Source: Azospirillaceae bacterium (lineage in GTDB: Bacteria > Pseudomonadota > Alphaproteobacteria > Azospirillales > Azospirillaceae). Taken from it: a stretch of 64,000 nucleotides of DNA. Position numbers and translations under genes: made by a program. The DNA lies in the NCBI GenBank assembly GCA_028283825.1, contig JAPWJW010000001.1:868001-932000 (forward strand), read 5' to 3'. Every line of letters begins with the position of its first letter. The first letter of the stretch is position 1. This document shows, piece after piece, positions 39,863-48,083 of this stretch. The notes under the pieces were generated by a model. The model was given only the letters and a program-made list of their open reading frames with translations. It was not told where the DNA came from and made no database searches.

Positions 39863-41527
39863 ATGATCGACGATCTGCTGTCCCCCGACGCCCTGTATTT
39901 CCTGCCGTTGGGTGGGTCCGGCGAAATCGGCATGAACCTCAACCTCTATCACCATGCCGGCAAGTGGTTGATGGTCGATCTGGGGGTCAGTTTCGGTGAC
40001 GACGCCGCCCCCGGCGTCGATGTCGTCATGCCCGACCCGGAATTCATCGCCGAGCGGCGGGAGGATCTGGCCGGCCTGGTCCTGACCCACGCGCATGAGG
40101 ATCACCTGGGTGCCGTGCAGTATCTGTGGAGGGAACTGCGCTGCCCCGTCTATGCGACGCCTTTCACTGCCGCCGTGCTGCGCGCCAAGCTGCGTGAGAC
40201 GGATTTCAGCGGCCTGGTGCAGATCATCGAGGTGCCGCTGTCCGGCCGCTTCCATGTCGGGCCGTTCGACATCGAACTGATCAGCCTCACCCATTCCATC
40301 CCCGAGCCCAATGCCCTGGTCATCCGCACGGCCGGCGGCACGGTGCTGCACACCGGTGACTGGAAGCTGGACCCCGATCCCCGTGTCGGCGCCCCGGTGG
40401 ATGTGGACGCCCTGGTCGCCCTGGGTCACCAGGGGGTCACCGCCCTGGTGTGCGACAGCACCAATGCCACCGTGCCCGGCACCTCGGGTTCCGAGGGCAC
40501 CGTGGCCGTGGGGCTGGAGGAACTGATCGGGCGTTATCCCGACCGCCGCGTGGCCATCGCCTGCTTCGCCACCAACGTGGCGCGGCTGCATTCCATCGCC
40601 AAGGCAGCCGCCGCCCACGACCGCCAGGTCGGCCTGGTGGGCCGCAGCCTGCGCCGCATCAATGAGGCGGCCCGGGCCACCGGCTACCTGAAGGACCTGC
40701 CGCCCTTCGTGTCGGAACACGATGTGGGTTACCTGCCGCGCGAGGCCCAGGTGCTGATCTGCACCGGCAGCCAGGGCGAACCACGCGCCGCACTGGCCCG
40801 CATCGCCGAGGGCGACCACCCGGAAATCGATCTGGAGCCGGGCGACGTCGTTGTCTTTTCATCCCGCGAGATCCCCGGCAACGAGAAGGCCATCGCCAAG
40901 GTGCAGAACGGCCTGATCCGGCGGGGCATCGAGGTGGTGACCGCCAGTGACGCCGACGTCCATGTCTCCGGCCATCCCGCCCGCGATGAACTGGCGCAGA
41001 TGTACCAGTGGGTGCGCCCGCAATTGGCGGTGCCGGTGCACGGTGAGCAGCGCCACCTGAAGGCCCACGCCGACCTGGCGCTGGAATGCCAGGTGCCGCG
41101 CGCCCTGGTGCCGGAGAACGGCGTCGTCATCCGCATCGGCCCGGGCGAGCCCGAGATCATCGGCACCGTGCCGTCGGGCAAGCTGTGCCTGGATGGCCGT
41201 CGCCTGGTGCCGCTGGGCGGCAACCTGCTGCGCACCCGCAACCGCATGGTCCACAACGGTGCCGCCGTGGTCACGCTGGTGCTGGGCCAGGGCGGCCTGC
41301 TGGCCGACCCCAAGATGTCGGTCATCGGTCTGCTGGATGAGGATGACGACGCGGCCTTCGCCGACGGCATCATCCGCGCCATCCGCGGGGCGGTGGAAAA
41401 GCTGGACGCCACCCAGTGGCGCGACGACGCCGTGGTCAGCGAGGCGGCCCGCCTGGCCGTGCGCCGCACCTTCCACGCCGCCCAGGGCCGCAAGCCCGTC
41501 ACCGAGGTGCATCTGGTCCGGGTCTAG
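39863..41527 (+). CDS. rnj: Ribonuclease J
   Basis: 554 residues. The metallo-beta-lactamase site is THAHEDHLGAV (His76, His78, Asp80, His81), with GDWKLDPDP and the beta-CASP motifs DSTNATVPGTSGSEG, IACFATNVARLHSIAKAA, VLICTGSQGEPRAALARIA and VHVSGHPARDEL. A C-terminal domain follows. It does 5'-3' exonuclease and endonuclease work in mRNA decay and rRNA maturation. Its TAG stop shares CTAG with the stop of the convergent gene at 41524. Confidence 0.97.
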   Translation: MIDDLLSPDALYFLPLGGSGEIGMNLNLYHHAGKWLMVDLGVSFGDDAAPGVDVVMPDPEFIAERREDLAGLVLTHAHEDHLGAVQYLWRELRCPVYATPFTAAVLRAKLRETDFSGLVQIIEVPLSGRFHVGPFDIELISLTHSIPEPNALVIRTAGGTVLHTGDWKLDPDPRVGAPVDVDALVALGHQGVTALVCDSTNATVPGTSGSEGTVAVGLEELIGRYPDRRVAIACFATNVARLHSIAKAAAAHDRQVGLVGRSLRRINEAARATGYLKDLPPFVSEHDVGYLPREAQVLICTGSQGEPRAALARIAEGDHPEIDLEPGDVVVFSSREIPGNEKAIAKVQNGLIRRGIEVVTASDADVHVSGHPARDELAQMYQWVRPQLAVPVHGEQRHLKAHADLALECQVPRALVPENGVVIRIGPGEPEIIGTVPSGKLCLDGRRLVPLGGNLLRTRNRMVHNGAAVVTLVLGQGGLLADPKMSVIGLLDEDDDAAFADGIIRAIRGAVEKLDATQWRDDAVVSEAARLAVRRTFHAAQGRKPVTEVHLVRV

Positions 41528-42300
41528 GCTTCCGCCTGCCGCCGGCCGAATTCCGCCAGGATGGCGGCCAGCATGCCGTCGCCGTTGACCGTGACGTCGG
41601 CGTCGATGGTGTGGAGGTGCAGCAGGAATTGCTGCGCCTCCGCCGCCCAGACCGGCGTGGACTGGAACAGCCGGTCGCCCACGCGGATGGGCTGATAGGG
41701 CCCGCGGATGCTGCCGGGCCCAGCGTGGTGCACGCCGTCGGCCGTGGCACTGCAGTCCAGCCCCCAGATGTCCAGGCAGCGGGCGCCCATGTGGTGGAAC
41801 AGCATCAGCGCGGCGTTGGTGACCGACAGGCCGGCGCCGATACGGGCCCGGTCGCCGATTTCGCTGATCGCCTCATCCTCATCCAGATGCCACAGCAGGA
41901 CGCGCCGGTCGCGCAGCGCGTCGAACACCGACGGGTGGCATCGGCTGGCGATCAGGTAGGTGGTGCGCGCCGGGAGCGCCCGCAGGAAGTCCGCCACCAG
42001 GGACTGGGGGTCGCAGGCGACGAAATAGTCGGGCGCCAGGCCCCGGGCGGTAAACAGCCCCAGGGCGCCGTTGAGCGCCACGCTGACCCGGTCGCGGCCG
42101 GGACCCAGCGGCGCCTGGTGGGCGGACGGGCCATTGGCCACCAGCATCGCCGCCTGCCCGGCCAGCGACCCCGCCGCCACCTCCGGCAGCGCCAGGCCGA
42201 GCGCGTGCCGGATGTGGGCCCGTATGGCATCGCCGGACAGGGGCAACTCGGCGATGAAGTCCACCCGTTCGCCGTTCAGGGCTTGATCAGCGTCAGCCAT
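41524..42300 (-). CDS. MptE-like (DUF115) family protein
   Basis: 258 residues. The central part has the DUF115 layout: AMLVANGPSAHQAPL (nucleotide-loop-like), GLAPDYFVACDPQSLVADFL, TTYLIASRCHPSVFDAL, GAGLSVTNAALMLFHHMGAR, LDIWGLDCSATADGVHHAG. The archaeal family member MptE is a 6-hydroxymethylpterin pyrophosphokinase; bacterial and phage-encoded relatives have other or unknown roles. No TM or signal. It overlaps the upstream minus-strand gene by 25 bases. The pair occupies the spot where alphaproteobacteria usually carry mce. Confidence 0.75.
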   Translation of the reverse strand: MADADQALNGERVDFIAELPLSGDAIRAHIRHALGLALPEVAAGSLAGQAAMLVANGPSAHQAPLGPGRDRVSVALNGALGLFTARGLAPDYFVACDPQSLVADFLRALPARTTYLIASRCHPSVFDALRDRRVLLWHLDEDEAISEIGDRARIGAGLSVTNAALMLFHHMGARCLDIWGLDCSATADGVHHAGPGSIRGPYQPIRVGDRLFQSTPVWAAEAQQFLLHLHTIDADVTVNGDGMLAAILAEFGRRQAEA

Positions 42301-42629
42301 GTGCCGTCCGGAAGGGCCAGGAACTCGATGAATTCGGACAGGCCCAGGGTGGTGGGCGCGTTGGTCGGCAGGATGCTGACACGTTGCCTGCCGCCGCTGG
42401 CCGTCACCAGGGTCCGGATGCGCCGCGCCGTGCCGGGGAACACCCGGGCGCTGCTGCTGGCCTGGTTCAGCAGCACGCGCCGGCGGCCGGTCGCCGTGGA
42501 TACCAGCCGGATGCCACCCGGTTCGCCGAAGGCGTTGACGCTGACCTTCGCCACGAAGGCGATGGAAACCTTCACGGGCGTGGCCGACGCCTGTGTGCTG
42601 CCGCGGGCCGTGACTTGCCAGGATGTCAT
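42276..42629 (-). CDS. Small protein of unknown function upstream of the MptE-like gene
   Basis: 117 residues, basic, mostly beta-like: MTSWQVTARGSTQASATPVK, NAFGEPGGIRLVSTATGRRR, LLNQASSSARVFPGTARRIR, LGLSEFIEFLALPDGTWLTL. GAGG lies a few bases before its ATG. No family recognised; the style resembles short structural proteins of tailed phages, and MptE-like proteins also occur in phages, but no other phage gene is near. Overlap with the next gene suggests one operon. Confidence 0.6.
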   Translation of the reverse strand: MTSWQVTARGSTQASATPVKVSIAFVAKVSVNAFGEPGGIRLVSTATGRRRVLLNQASSSARVFPGTARRIRTLVTASGGRQRVSILPTNAPTTLGLSEFIEFLALPDGTWLTLIKP

Positions 42630-42853
42630 GCGTAACCTCAGAACGAGAAAATGGCGGGAAATTCCCTTTTATTGGTGTGCAATGACCGGCGGCGACACAA
42701 GACGCCCATAAGGCCGGTACGGATATCGGAAGAAATAGCGGGCCCGCCCGTGCCGCGCGGGTGGACCGAATCCATTGGCGGCGGGGCCGGCAGCCGGTAA
42801 GAAGGGGGACCCCGGCGCTGCGACCGGGCCCTCTGGGGGGATGGGGACGCCTG

Positions 42854-43117
42854 ATGAGCCTGGTGACGCTGGCCGCGATCTATTTCACGGTGTGGTGGAT
42901 CGTCCTGTTCGCGGTGCTGCCGTTCGGCGTGCGCCGGGATGACAGCCCACAAAAGGGCAATGATATCGGCGCGCCGGTCATTACCGGTCTGCGACGCAAA
43001 TTCATCTGGACGAGTGTAATTTCTGCGGTAATCCTTTTGGCGGTTTGGGCCCTCTTTCACTTCGGCCTTTTGGACTATGATCGGCTGTTCGATCCCCCGG
43101 GCAACGCGCCTTCCTGA
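42854..43117 (+). CDS. DUF1467 family membrane protein
   Basis: 87 residues from ATG 42854. Two TM helices (VTLAAIYFTVWWIVLFAVLP and FIWTSVISAVILLAVWALF) flank the family signature PFGVRRDDSPQKGNDIGAP. It is an alphaproteobacterial protein of unknown function, usually between mce and proS. Here proS is 15.4 kb away. Confidence 0.88.
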   Translation: MSLVTLAAIYFTVWWIVLFAVLPFGVRRDDSPQKGNDIGAPVITGLRRKFIWTSVISAVILLAVWALFHFGLLDYDRLFDPPGNAPS

Positions 43118-43171
43118 CGCGGGCCGGGGGCGGCCGCTCGGGTTCACGGGGATTGGTACGGTCGTACAGGT

Positions 43172-43678
43172 ATGCTGATTCAAGTCCTGTTGGGATTTTC
43201 CGTCCTCTTGCTGGTGGCGGCCATATTGCTATGGCTGTGGCGCCAGTCGGTGGAATTCCGCCTGCGCAAGTCGCTGGGGTCCTCCACCGACAAGATGCGC
43301 GCCGCTTCCAATGAGAAGACGCAGGTGCTGTCCTTCCTGGAACAGCAGCGCATGGCCCTGAACGCCAAGCGGGCGGAGGTGGCAAAGCTGCGCGCTGCCA
43401 TCGGCCAGCTGCGGGCGGACAACCATGACATGCGCATCCGCAACTTCTACATCCTGCATCAGATGGGCGAACCCTCGAAGGATAAGGAGGAATACGCCTG
43501 CAACCTGAACCCGTCCCTGACCGTGGAACCGGGGCGTGAACTGCCGTCGCCCTTGCGCGGCGTGGATCACCGGGGCACCGTCTGGGCCGAATCGGAGGCC
43601 GCCGCCCGTCGCCAGCTGGACATGCACTATCCGGAAAAAGGGCCCTTGCGCCCCGTCGGTTTCCGCCGTGGCACGTGA
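43172..43678 (+). CDS. Single-TM coiled-coil protein, unknown (first of pair)
   Basis: 168 residues. An N-terminal TM helix (VLLGFSVLLLVAAILLWLW) is followed by a coiled-coil-like stretch of about 65 residues (SSTDKMRAASNEKTQVLSFL, QQRMALNAKRAEVAKLRAAI). A C-terminal globular segment ends WAESEAAARRQLDMHYPEKG and PVGFRRGT. No known family. It ends 12 bases before a similarly built protein, which has the same order and a comparable ending, so they may be distant paralogues acting together at the membrane. Confidence 0.7.
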   Translation: MLIQVLLGFSVLLLVAAILLWLWRQSVEFRLRKSLGSSTDKMRAASNEKTQVLSFLEQQRMALNAKRAEVAKLRAAIGQLRADNHDMRIRNFYILHQMGEPSKDKEEYACNLNPSLTVEPGRELPSPLRGVDHRGTVWAESEAAARRQLDMHYPEKGPLRPVGFRRGT

Positions 43679-43690
43679 TTGGGGGAAATG

Positions 43691-44224
43691 ATGGAACTGG
43701 GATGGTTGCTGCTGCTGCTGATCGGTCTTCTGGCCGCCCTGCTGTTCCGCCAATGGCGTGAACTGACGGTGCGCCGCCTGGAACTGGGCATGCAGCTGGA
43801 AAAGCGCGAGGCCCTGGTGGCCCAGTTCAAGCAGGAGATCGACGGCACGTCGGGCGAGCTGGAGCAGCTGACCGACACGCTGGAGACGGTCGACGCCTCG
43901 CTGGAGGAACTGCGCCATGAGCTGGAAAGCCTGGATGAGGAGCGCAAGACCTTGAGGGGCCGCCGCCTGCAGCCGCTGGTGCTGCTGGACCGTCAGACCC
44001 TGGGCGCCCAGCAGTTCTGGGAGTTGACCATTTCCAACCCCGATTTCGGCGGGACGGCCACGGCCCGCATGTCGCCGTCGGACTATGTGGCCGACTGGGT
44101 GTCGGGACGGACCTACCTGGTGGGCGCGCCCTCGGCGGAGGAGGCGGCCAAGCGCGCGGCCCAGCGCTTCACCGGTTCGCTGGGGTACAAGGTGGCGGAC
44201 GCGGTGGCCTTCCGGCGATCCTGA
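43691..44224 (+). CDS. Single-TM coiled-coil protein, unknown (second of pair)
   Basis: 177 residues from ATG 43691 (GGGGGA 4 bases upstream; ATG 43688 also possible). The TM helix LGWLLLLLIGLLAALLF leads to a long heptad-rich coiled coil (LEKREALVAQFKQEIDGTSG, LEQLTDTLETVDASLEELRH, ELESLDEERKTLRGRRLQP). A C-terminal domain follows with FWELTISNPDFGGTA and PSAEEAAKRAAQRFTGSLGY, ending AFRRS. Similar in plan to its upstream neighbour. Confidence 0.7.
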   Translation: MELGWLLLLLIGLLAALLFRQWRELTVRRLELGMQLEKREALVAQFKQEIDGTSGELEQLTDTLETVDASLEELRHELESLDEERKTLRGRRLQPLVLLDRQTLGAQQFWELTISNPDFGGTATARMSPSDYVADWVSGRTYLVGAPSAEEAAKRAAQRFTGSLGYKVADAVAFRRS

Positions 44225-44249
44225 TCATCGCCATCATCACGGGCACATG

Positions 44250-44279
44250 AAAAAAGAGCGGCGCCGTGATTGGCGCCGC
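44250..44279 (-). terminator. Terminator after the WxxGxW gene
   Basis: GCGGCGCC (44258-44265) pairs perfectly with GGCGCCGC (44272-44279). On the minus strand it is followed by TCTTTTTT. It also lies just past the plus-strand gene ending at 44224. Confidence 0.85.
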
Positions 44280-44305
44280 CCTTCCTGTTTCAGGCCGTCG
44301 CTGGC

Positions 44306-44650
44306 TTAGCGCCAGTGACCCTCCACCCACATGTGGCGGCCGTCGGGGCCTGTCTTCCAGTGGCCTTCCGACCAATGGCGGTGGCCGTGGGGCGGCGCCT
44401 CATAGCGGCCCGGCTCCCAATCCCAGCGGTCGTGCCACGCCCAGTGGCCACCGATCCAGACTTGGCCGGCCATCGGCGGCGGCGGGACCTCTTCATGGCG
44501 GGGCGGCGGGGGCGCTTCACCCACCCACAGGTTGACGCCGACCTGGGCGTTGGCGGGGGTGGACGATGCGATGTACAGGCCGCCGGTCAGGGCCACGGCC
44601 AGCGCGGCGGCGCTGACGGTGACGCGGGCGGACTTCATGATGGACTTCAT
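44306..44650 (-). CDS. Secreted YXWGXW/WxxGxW-repeat protein
   Basis: 114 residues. The signal peptide is about 1-36 (VTVSAAALAVALTGGLYIAS, then TPANAQ/VGV). The mature part has proline-rich EAPPPPRHEEVPPPPMAGQ followed by aromatic repeats: VWIGGHWAWHDRWDWEPGRY, HWSEGHWKTGPDGRHMWVEG, HWR. Repeats of this kind occur in small periplasmic or outer-membrane-associated proteins of unknown function. An internal ATG at 44638 could be the start. Confidence 0.8.
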   Translation of the reverse strand: MKSIMKSARVTVSAAALAVALTGGLYIASSTPANAQVGVNLWVGEAPPPPRHEEVPPPPMAGQVWIGGHWAWHDRWDWEPGRYEAPPHGHRHWSEGHWKTGPDGRHMWVEGHWR

Positions 44651-44919
44651 GGGTCACCTCAGTTGGTCGTTTGGGTCGGTCTTAATTGTTGGGACCGCCG
44701 CGCCTGTTACGAAGAAGACCGCAAGGTCCCGTCATCATATTGGCGAGAAAGATCCGTCAACCGATCCTCAGGACTGAGATAACCAAGGATTAGTGGCGAA
44801 ATAGTGTCGCGCTTTCTTCCCAAATTCGGCTAATCCGCCGGCAATTCTTCTTATCCATCGCTATGATTTATGTCGATGGGTCTAGGCTGTTCGGGTGCGG
44901 CGTGCTGTCGCGGGCCGGG

Positions 44920-45300
44920 CTACCGGTAAAGCCCGGCAACCTGCAACAGCATGAGGGCGCCCAGCACCGCCACCCCGGCCAGGCAAGCCAGGATGATGAC
45001 GTAGCCGCCGTAAAAGAAGGGATGCGGCGGCCGGCCGTTGCGCAGCATTTGCCGCGCCAGCAGGAAGAACATCCAGACGCCGGCGGCCAAGGCGCCGATG
45101 CCGAACACCAGGCGCAGCACCAGCACCACGGCCATGGTGCCCCAGCCGAAACCGGCCACCACGCAGACCGCCACCAAAGTGACCAGGAAGGCCAGGACGT
45201 TGCGGATCAGGCGACGGCGCAGACCTGGCGGCAGGGCAGGCCCCGGGGCCGGCGGTGCAAGGGGGGAAGGGGCGGGCGGTGTTGGCGGCGTCTGGGGCAC
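44920..45300 (-). CDS. Membrane protein of unknown function
   Basis: 126 residues. A proline-rich cytoplasmic N-terminus (TPPTPPAPSPLAPPAPGPAL) is followed by three or four TM helices: NVLAFLVTLVAVCVVAGFGW, MAVVLVLRLVFGIGALAAGV, then VIILACLAGVAVLGALMLLQ. No family recognised. The 269-base gap upstream of the WxxGxW gene (44651-44919) contains an AT-richer stretch around 44740-44870 that could hold promoters. Confidence 0.6.
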   Translation of the reverse strand: MPQTPPTPPAPSPLAPPAPGPALPPGLRRRLIRNVLAFLVTLVAVCVVAGFGWGTMAVVLVLRLVFGIGALAAGVWMFFLLARQMLRNGRPPHPFFYGGYVIILACLAGVAVLGALMLLQVAGLYR

Positions 45301-45441
45301 GGGATCAATACGCTCGATGGTCAGGGGCCGAAAAGGTGGCCGGGGGGCGTCACGGGAGCTTCCCCCCGCGGCCGCCCCCTTCTAGCATCCGGCGCCATCG
45401 CCCCCAACCCCGAAGGCCCCTGGCCTTGAAGGATGCCGTCC

Positions 45442-45999
45442 ATGTCCGGATATTGCGCTGCCGCCGTCGGCCATCCCCTGCACGGGCCCTACCATGACCG
45501 GGAACACGGCTGGCCCACGGCGGATGAGGCGGTGCTGTTCGAACGCCTGATGTTGGAAATCAACCAGGCCGGACTGTCCTGGCTGGTGGTCCTGAAGAAG
45601 CGCCCGGCCTTCAACGCCGCGTTTCATGGCTTCGACGTGGACACGGTGGCGGCGATGGGTCCGGAGGACGTGACCCGGCTGATGCAGGACGCCGGCATCG
45701 TGCGCAACCGCCTGAAGATCGAGGCGGCGCTGCACAACGCCCGCATCGTCCAGGGGCTGCGCGCCAGCCATGGCGGTTTCGCCGGCTGGATCGCCGCCCA
45801 TCATCCGCTGACCAAGGCCGAATGGGTGAAACTGTTCCGCCGCACCTTCCGCTTCACGGGCGGAGAGATCGTGGGAGAATTCCTGATGAGCATCGGCTAC
45901 CTGCCGCTGGCGCATGCGCAGGACTGCCCGGTGGACCGGGCGTTGGCGGCGGCGGGCCAGCCGTGGCGCCAGGCGGTGACGGCCGGCTTCCGTTATTGA
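45442..45999 (+). CDS. tag: DNA-3-methyladenine glycosylase I
   Basis: 185 residues from ATG 45442 (GAAGGA 9 bases upstream; ATG 45433 leaves no room for an RBS). The HhH-family zinc 'snap' residues known for E. coli Tag are present: Cys5, His18, and His158-x3-Cys162. Base-pocket Tyr17, Glu39 and Trp47 (YHDREHGW, LEINQAGLSW) are visible. It removes 3-methyladenine from alkylated DNA, starting base-excision repair. Confidence 0.93.
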   Translation: MSGYCAAAVGHPLHGPYHDREHGWPTADEAVLFERLMLEINQAGLSWLVVLKKRPAFNAAFHGFDVDTVAAMGPEDVTRLMQDAGIVRNRLKIEAALHNARIVQGLRASHGGFAGWIAAHHPLTKAEWVKLFRRTFRFTGGEIVGEFLMSIGYLPLAHAQDCPVDRALAAAGQPWRQAVTAGFRY

Positions 46000-46179
46000 T
46001 AGCAGGGGCACGAGGTTCTGGCTCGGGCCCCTGTAGGCCCCGACCGGGGCCGCCGGAGCCTTCCGGGGAGCATCGCGGACCGGACGGCGAGGAAGCTCAA
46101 GCCAGCGGATGCTGGCGCCCGGCGATTGAGGGGGCGGCATTTTAACGGTCACGTTCAAATGCCGTGCATATGACGGATT

Positions 46180-47070
46180 TCAAGCGTTGGCGCGGAAGGC
46201 GGCCACCAGTGTGGCCAGCGCCGCCCGGGAACGGCGGTCGCTGACCGTTGCACGCAGCATCACCGGCGCCGTCGGCAGGGCGGGCAGGTCCAGGGTGGCG
46301 CCCACATCCACGGCGCCCAGCGGTGCCGCACGGGGCGCCAGGGCGGCGACGCCCAGGCCCGCCAGCACGGCGGCGCCCACGGCCGCCACGCCACCCCCCA
46401 CGAAAACCTCCATCCAGCGGATGCCGGCGGTATCCAACGCCCGGGCGGCATGGCCCCGCACGCCGCAGGGTGCGGCCAGCGTGGCGATAGGCAGGGGCGC
46501 GCCCGGTGGTGGTTCCCACCCCGGGGCGGCGAACCAGCGCAATGGATCGTGGAACAGCACCTCTCCCGCCATGGGGTCGATGCCGCCGCCATCGGCTATG
46601 GGGTCCAGGCGCAGGATGGCGGCATCCAGTTCCCCCCGGTCCAGCATGCCGCCCAGGTCACGCGACGCGGCGATGCGCACCTCCATCACCAGGGTGGGGT
46701 CGCGGCCCTGCAGCATGGCCAGCAATCGCGGCAGGTCGGGGCCGGCGACATGGTCGCTGATGCCGATGACCAGGCGATGCGGCGCCTCCGTCAGTCCGGC
46801 CAGCGCCTGCTCATGCGCCGCCAGCAGGCGGCGGGCCGGTTCCAGGAAGGCGGCACCCTGGGATGACAGGCGGACCTGGCGGGGCGTGCGTTCCAGCAAC
46901 CGTTGACCCAGCCTGTCCTCTAGCCGCTTCAGCTTCAGGCTGATTGCGGATTGCGTGGTGCCCGTGGCCTCGGCCGCGCGGGTGAAACTGCGCAGTGTGG
47001 CCACCAGCACGAAAGCCTGGACGGCATCCAGGTCCAAGGGGCGGAAGGGGGTGGAGAGTGCGGTGTCCAT
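46180..47070 (-). CDS. LysR-family transcriptional regulator
   Basis: 296 residues from ATG 47070 (ATG 47082 is equally possible; neither has a strong RBS). The N-terminal winged HTH reads LDLDAVQAFVLVATLRSFTR, AAEATGTTQSAISLKLKRLE, RLGQRLLERTPRQVRLS. The effector-binding domain runs from about residue 92. AT-rich DNA (47083-47140) upstream likely carries its autoregulated promoter. The divergent GT2 gene is 215 bases away, so it could be a target, but this is unproven. Confidence 0.92.
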   Translation of the reverse strand: MDTALSTPFRPLDLDAVQAFVLVATLRSFTRAAEATGTTQSAISLKLKRLEDRLGQRLLERTPRQVRLSSQGAAFLEPARRLLAAHEQALAGLTEAPHRLVIGISDHVAGPDLPRLLAMLQGRDPTLVMEVRIAASRDLGGMLDRGELDAAILRLDPIADGGGIDPMAGEVLFHDPLRWFAAPGWEPPPGAPLPIATLAAPCGVRGHAARALDTAGIRWMEVFVGGGVAAVGAAVLAGLGVAALAPRAAPLGAVDVGATLDLPALPTAPVMLRATVSDRRSRAALATLVAAFRANA

Positions 47071-47297
47071 GACGGGAGCCATTCCGAACGGAAATGTCAG
47101 ATGCATAATTACATTAAAGATAGAAATCATGAAAGACGCGGCTTTTTGTCCGCAACAGCGTTTCATGGACGGCGCGTGAAGGAAGTGCCGATGGTTGTCC
47201 CCAATCTGCCCCGTATAACGGCGAGTGGCGGTGGGGCGCCGCGGTTCCAACGGCCGGGGGGCACCTTCCGGCAGCCCTAGATAGACCGGCCATTTCC

Positions 47298-48083
47298 ATG
47301 CTGCATGACAAGAAGGTCGCCGTCGTCCTGCCCGCCTACAACGCGGAAAAGACCCTTCGCCAGACCTATGACGAAATCCCGAAAGATATCGTTGACGACA
47401 TCATTCTGACGGACGACGCCAGCTCCGATGCCACCGTGCGTCTGGCGCGCGACCTGGGCATCCATACCCTGCGGCATGACCGCAACCGGGGTTATGGCGG
47501 TAACCAGAAGACCTGCTATCGCGCGGCCCTGGACCGGGGCGCCGACATCGTCATCATGCTGCATCCGGACTACCAGTATACGCCCAAGCTGGTGACGGCC
47601 ATGGCGTCCATGATCGCCTCGACGGAATACGATGTGGTCCTGGCCTCGCGCATCCTGGGCAAGGGCGCGCTGGCCGGCGGCATGCCCCTGTACAAATACG
47701 TGGCCAACCGCGCCCTTACCTTGGCGGAAAACTGGCTGGTGGGACAGAAGCTGTCGGAATACCACACCGGTTATCGCGCCTGGAGCCGTGAGGCCCTGTC
47801 CCGCCTGCCCCTGCTGCGCTGTTCCGATGATTTCGTGTTCGACAACCAGATGCTGGTCCAGGCCATCGACCAGGGCCTGAAGATCGGCGAGATTTCCTGC
47901 CCCACCAAGTACTTCCCCGAGGCCTCCAGCATCAACCTGCGGCGCAGCATCATCTATGGCCTGGGCGTCCTGCGGACGGCGCTGTCCTTCCGCCTGCATC
48001 GCATGGCCCTGGTCGCCTGCCCCCTGTTCGCCCCCGGTGGCGAGGGGCGTGTCATCGACGGCCGCGTGGCGGACGCCTCCTGA
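47298..48083 (+). CDS. Family 2 glycosyltransferase (dolichyl-phosphate-mannose-synthase-like)
   Basis: 261 residues, GT-A fold. Features are VAVVLPAYNAEKTLRQTYDE, the nucleotide-binding DDIILTDDASSDAT, RNRGYGGNQKTCYRAALDRG, and MLHPDYQYTP in place of the usual DxD (an HPD variant). A basic tail and no clear TM anchor. Such enzymes move a sugar from UDP/GDP-sugar onto polyprenyl phosphate. The stop overlaps the next ATG by one base (TGATG), and a three-gene operon with two membrane proteins follows. Confidence 0.88.
   Translation: MLHDKKVAVVLPAYNAEKTLRQTYDEIPKDIVDDIILTDDASSDATVRLARDLGIHTLRHDRNRGYGGNQKTCYRAALDRGADIVIMLHPDYQYTPKLVTAMASMIASTEYDVVLASRILGKGALAGGMPLYKYVANRALTLAENWLVGQKLSEYHTGYRAWSREALSRLPLLRCSDDFVFDNQMLVQAIDQGLKIGEISCPTKYFPEASSINLRRSIIYGLGVLRTALSFRLHRMALVACPLFAPGGEGRVIDGRVADAS

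Noticed and set aside
42276-42629. Prophage remnant
   Set aside because: Only the MptE-like and one small gene are phage-reminiscent; no integrase, capsid, portal or attachment repeats.
41416-42711. 431-codon plus-strand frame opposite the MptE-like gene
   Set aside because: It starts inside rnj and reads as low-complexity Arg/Gly/Gln; the minus-strand frame has a recognisable DUF115 pattern.
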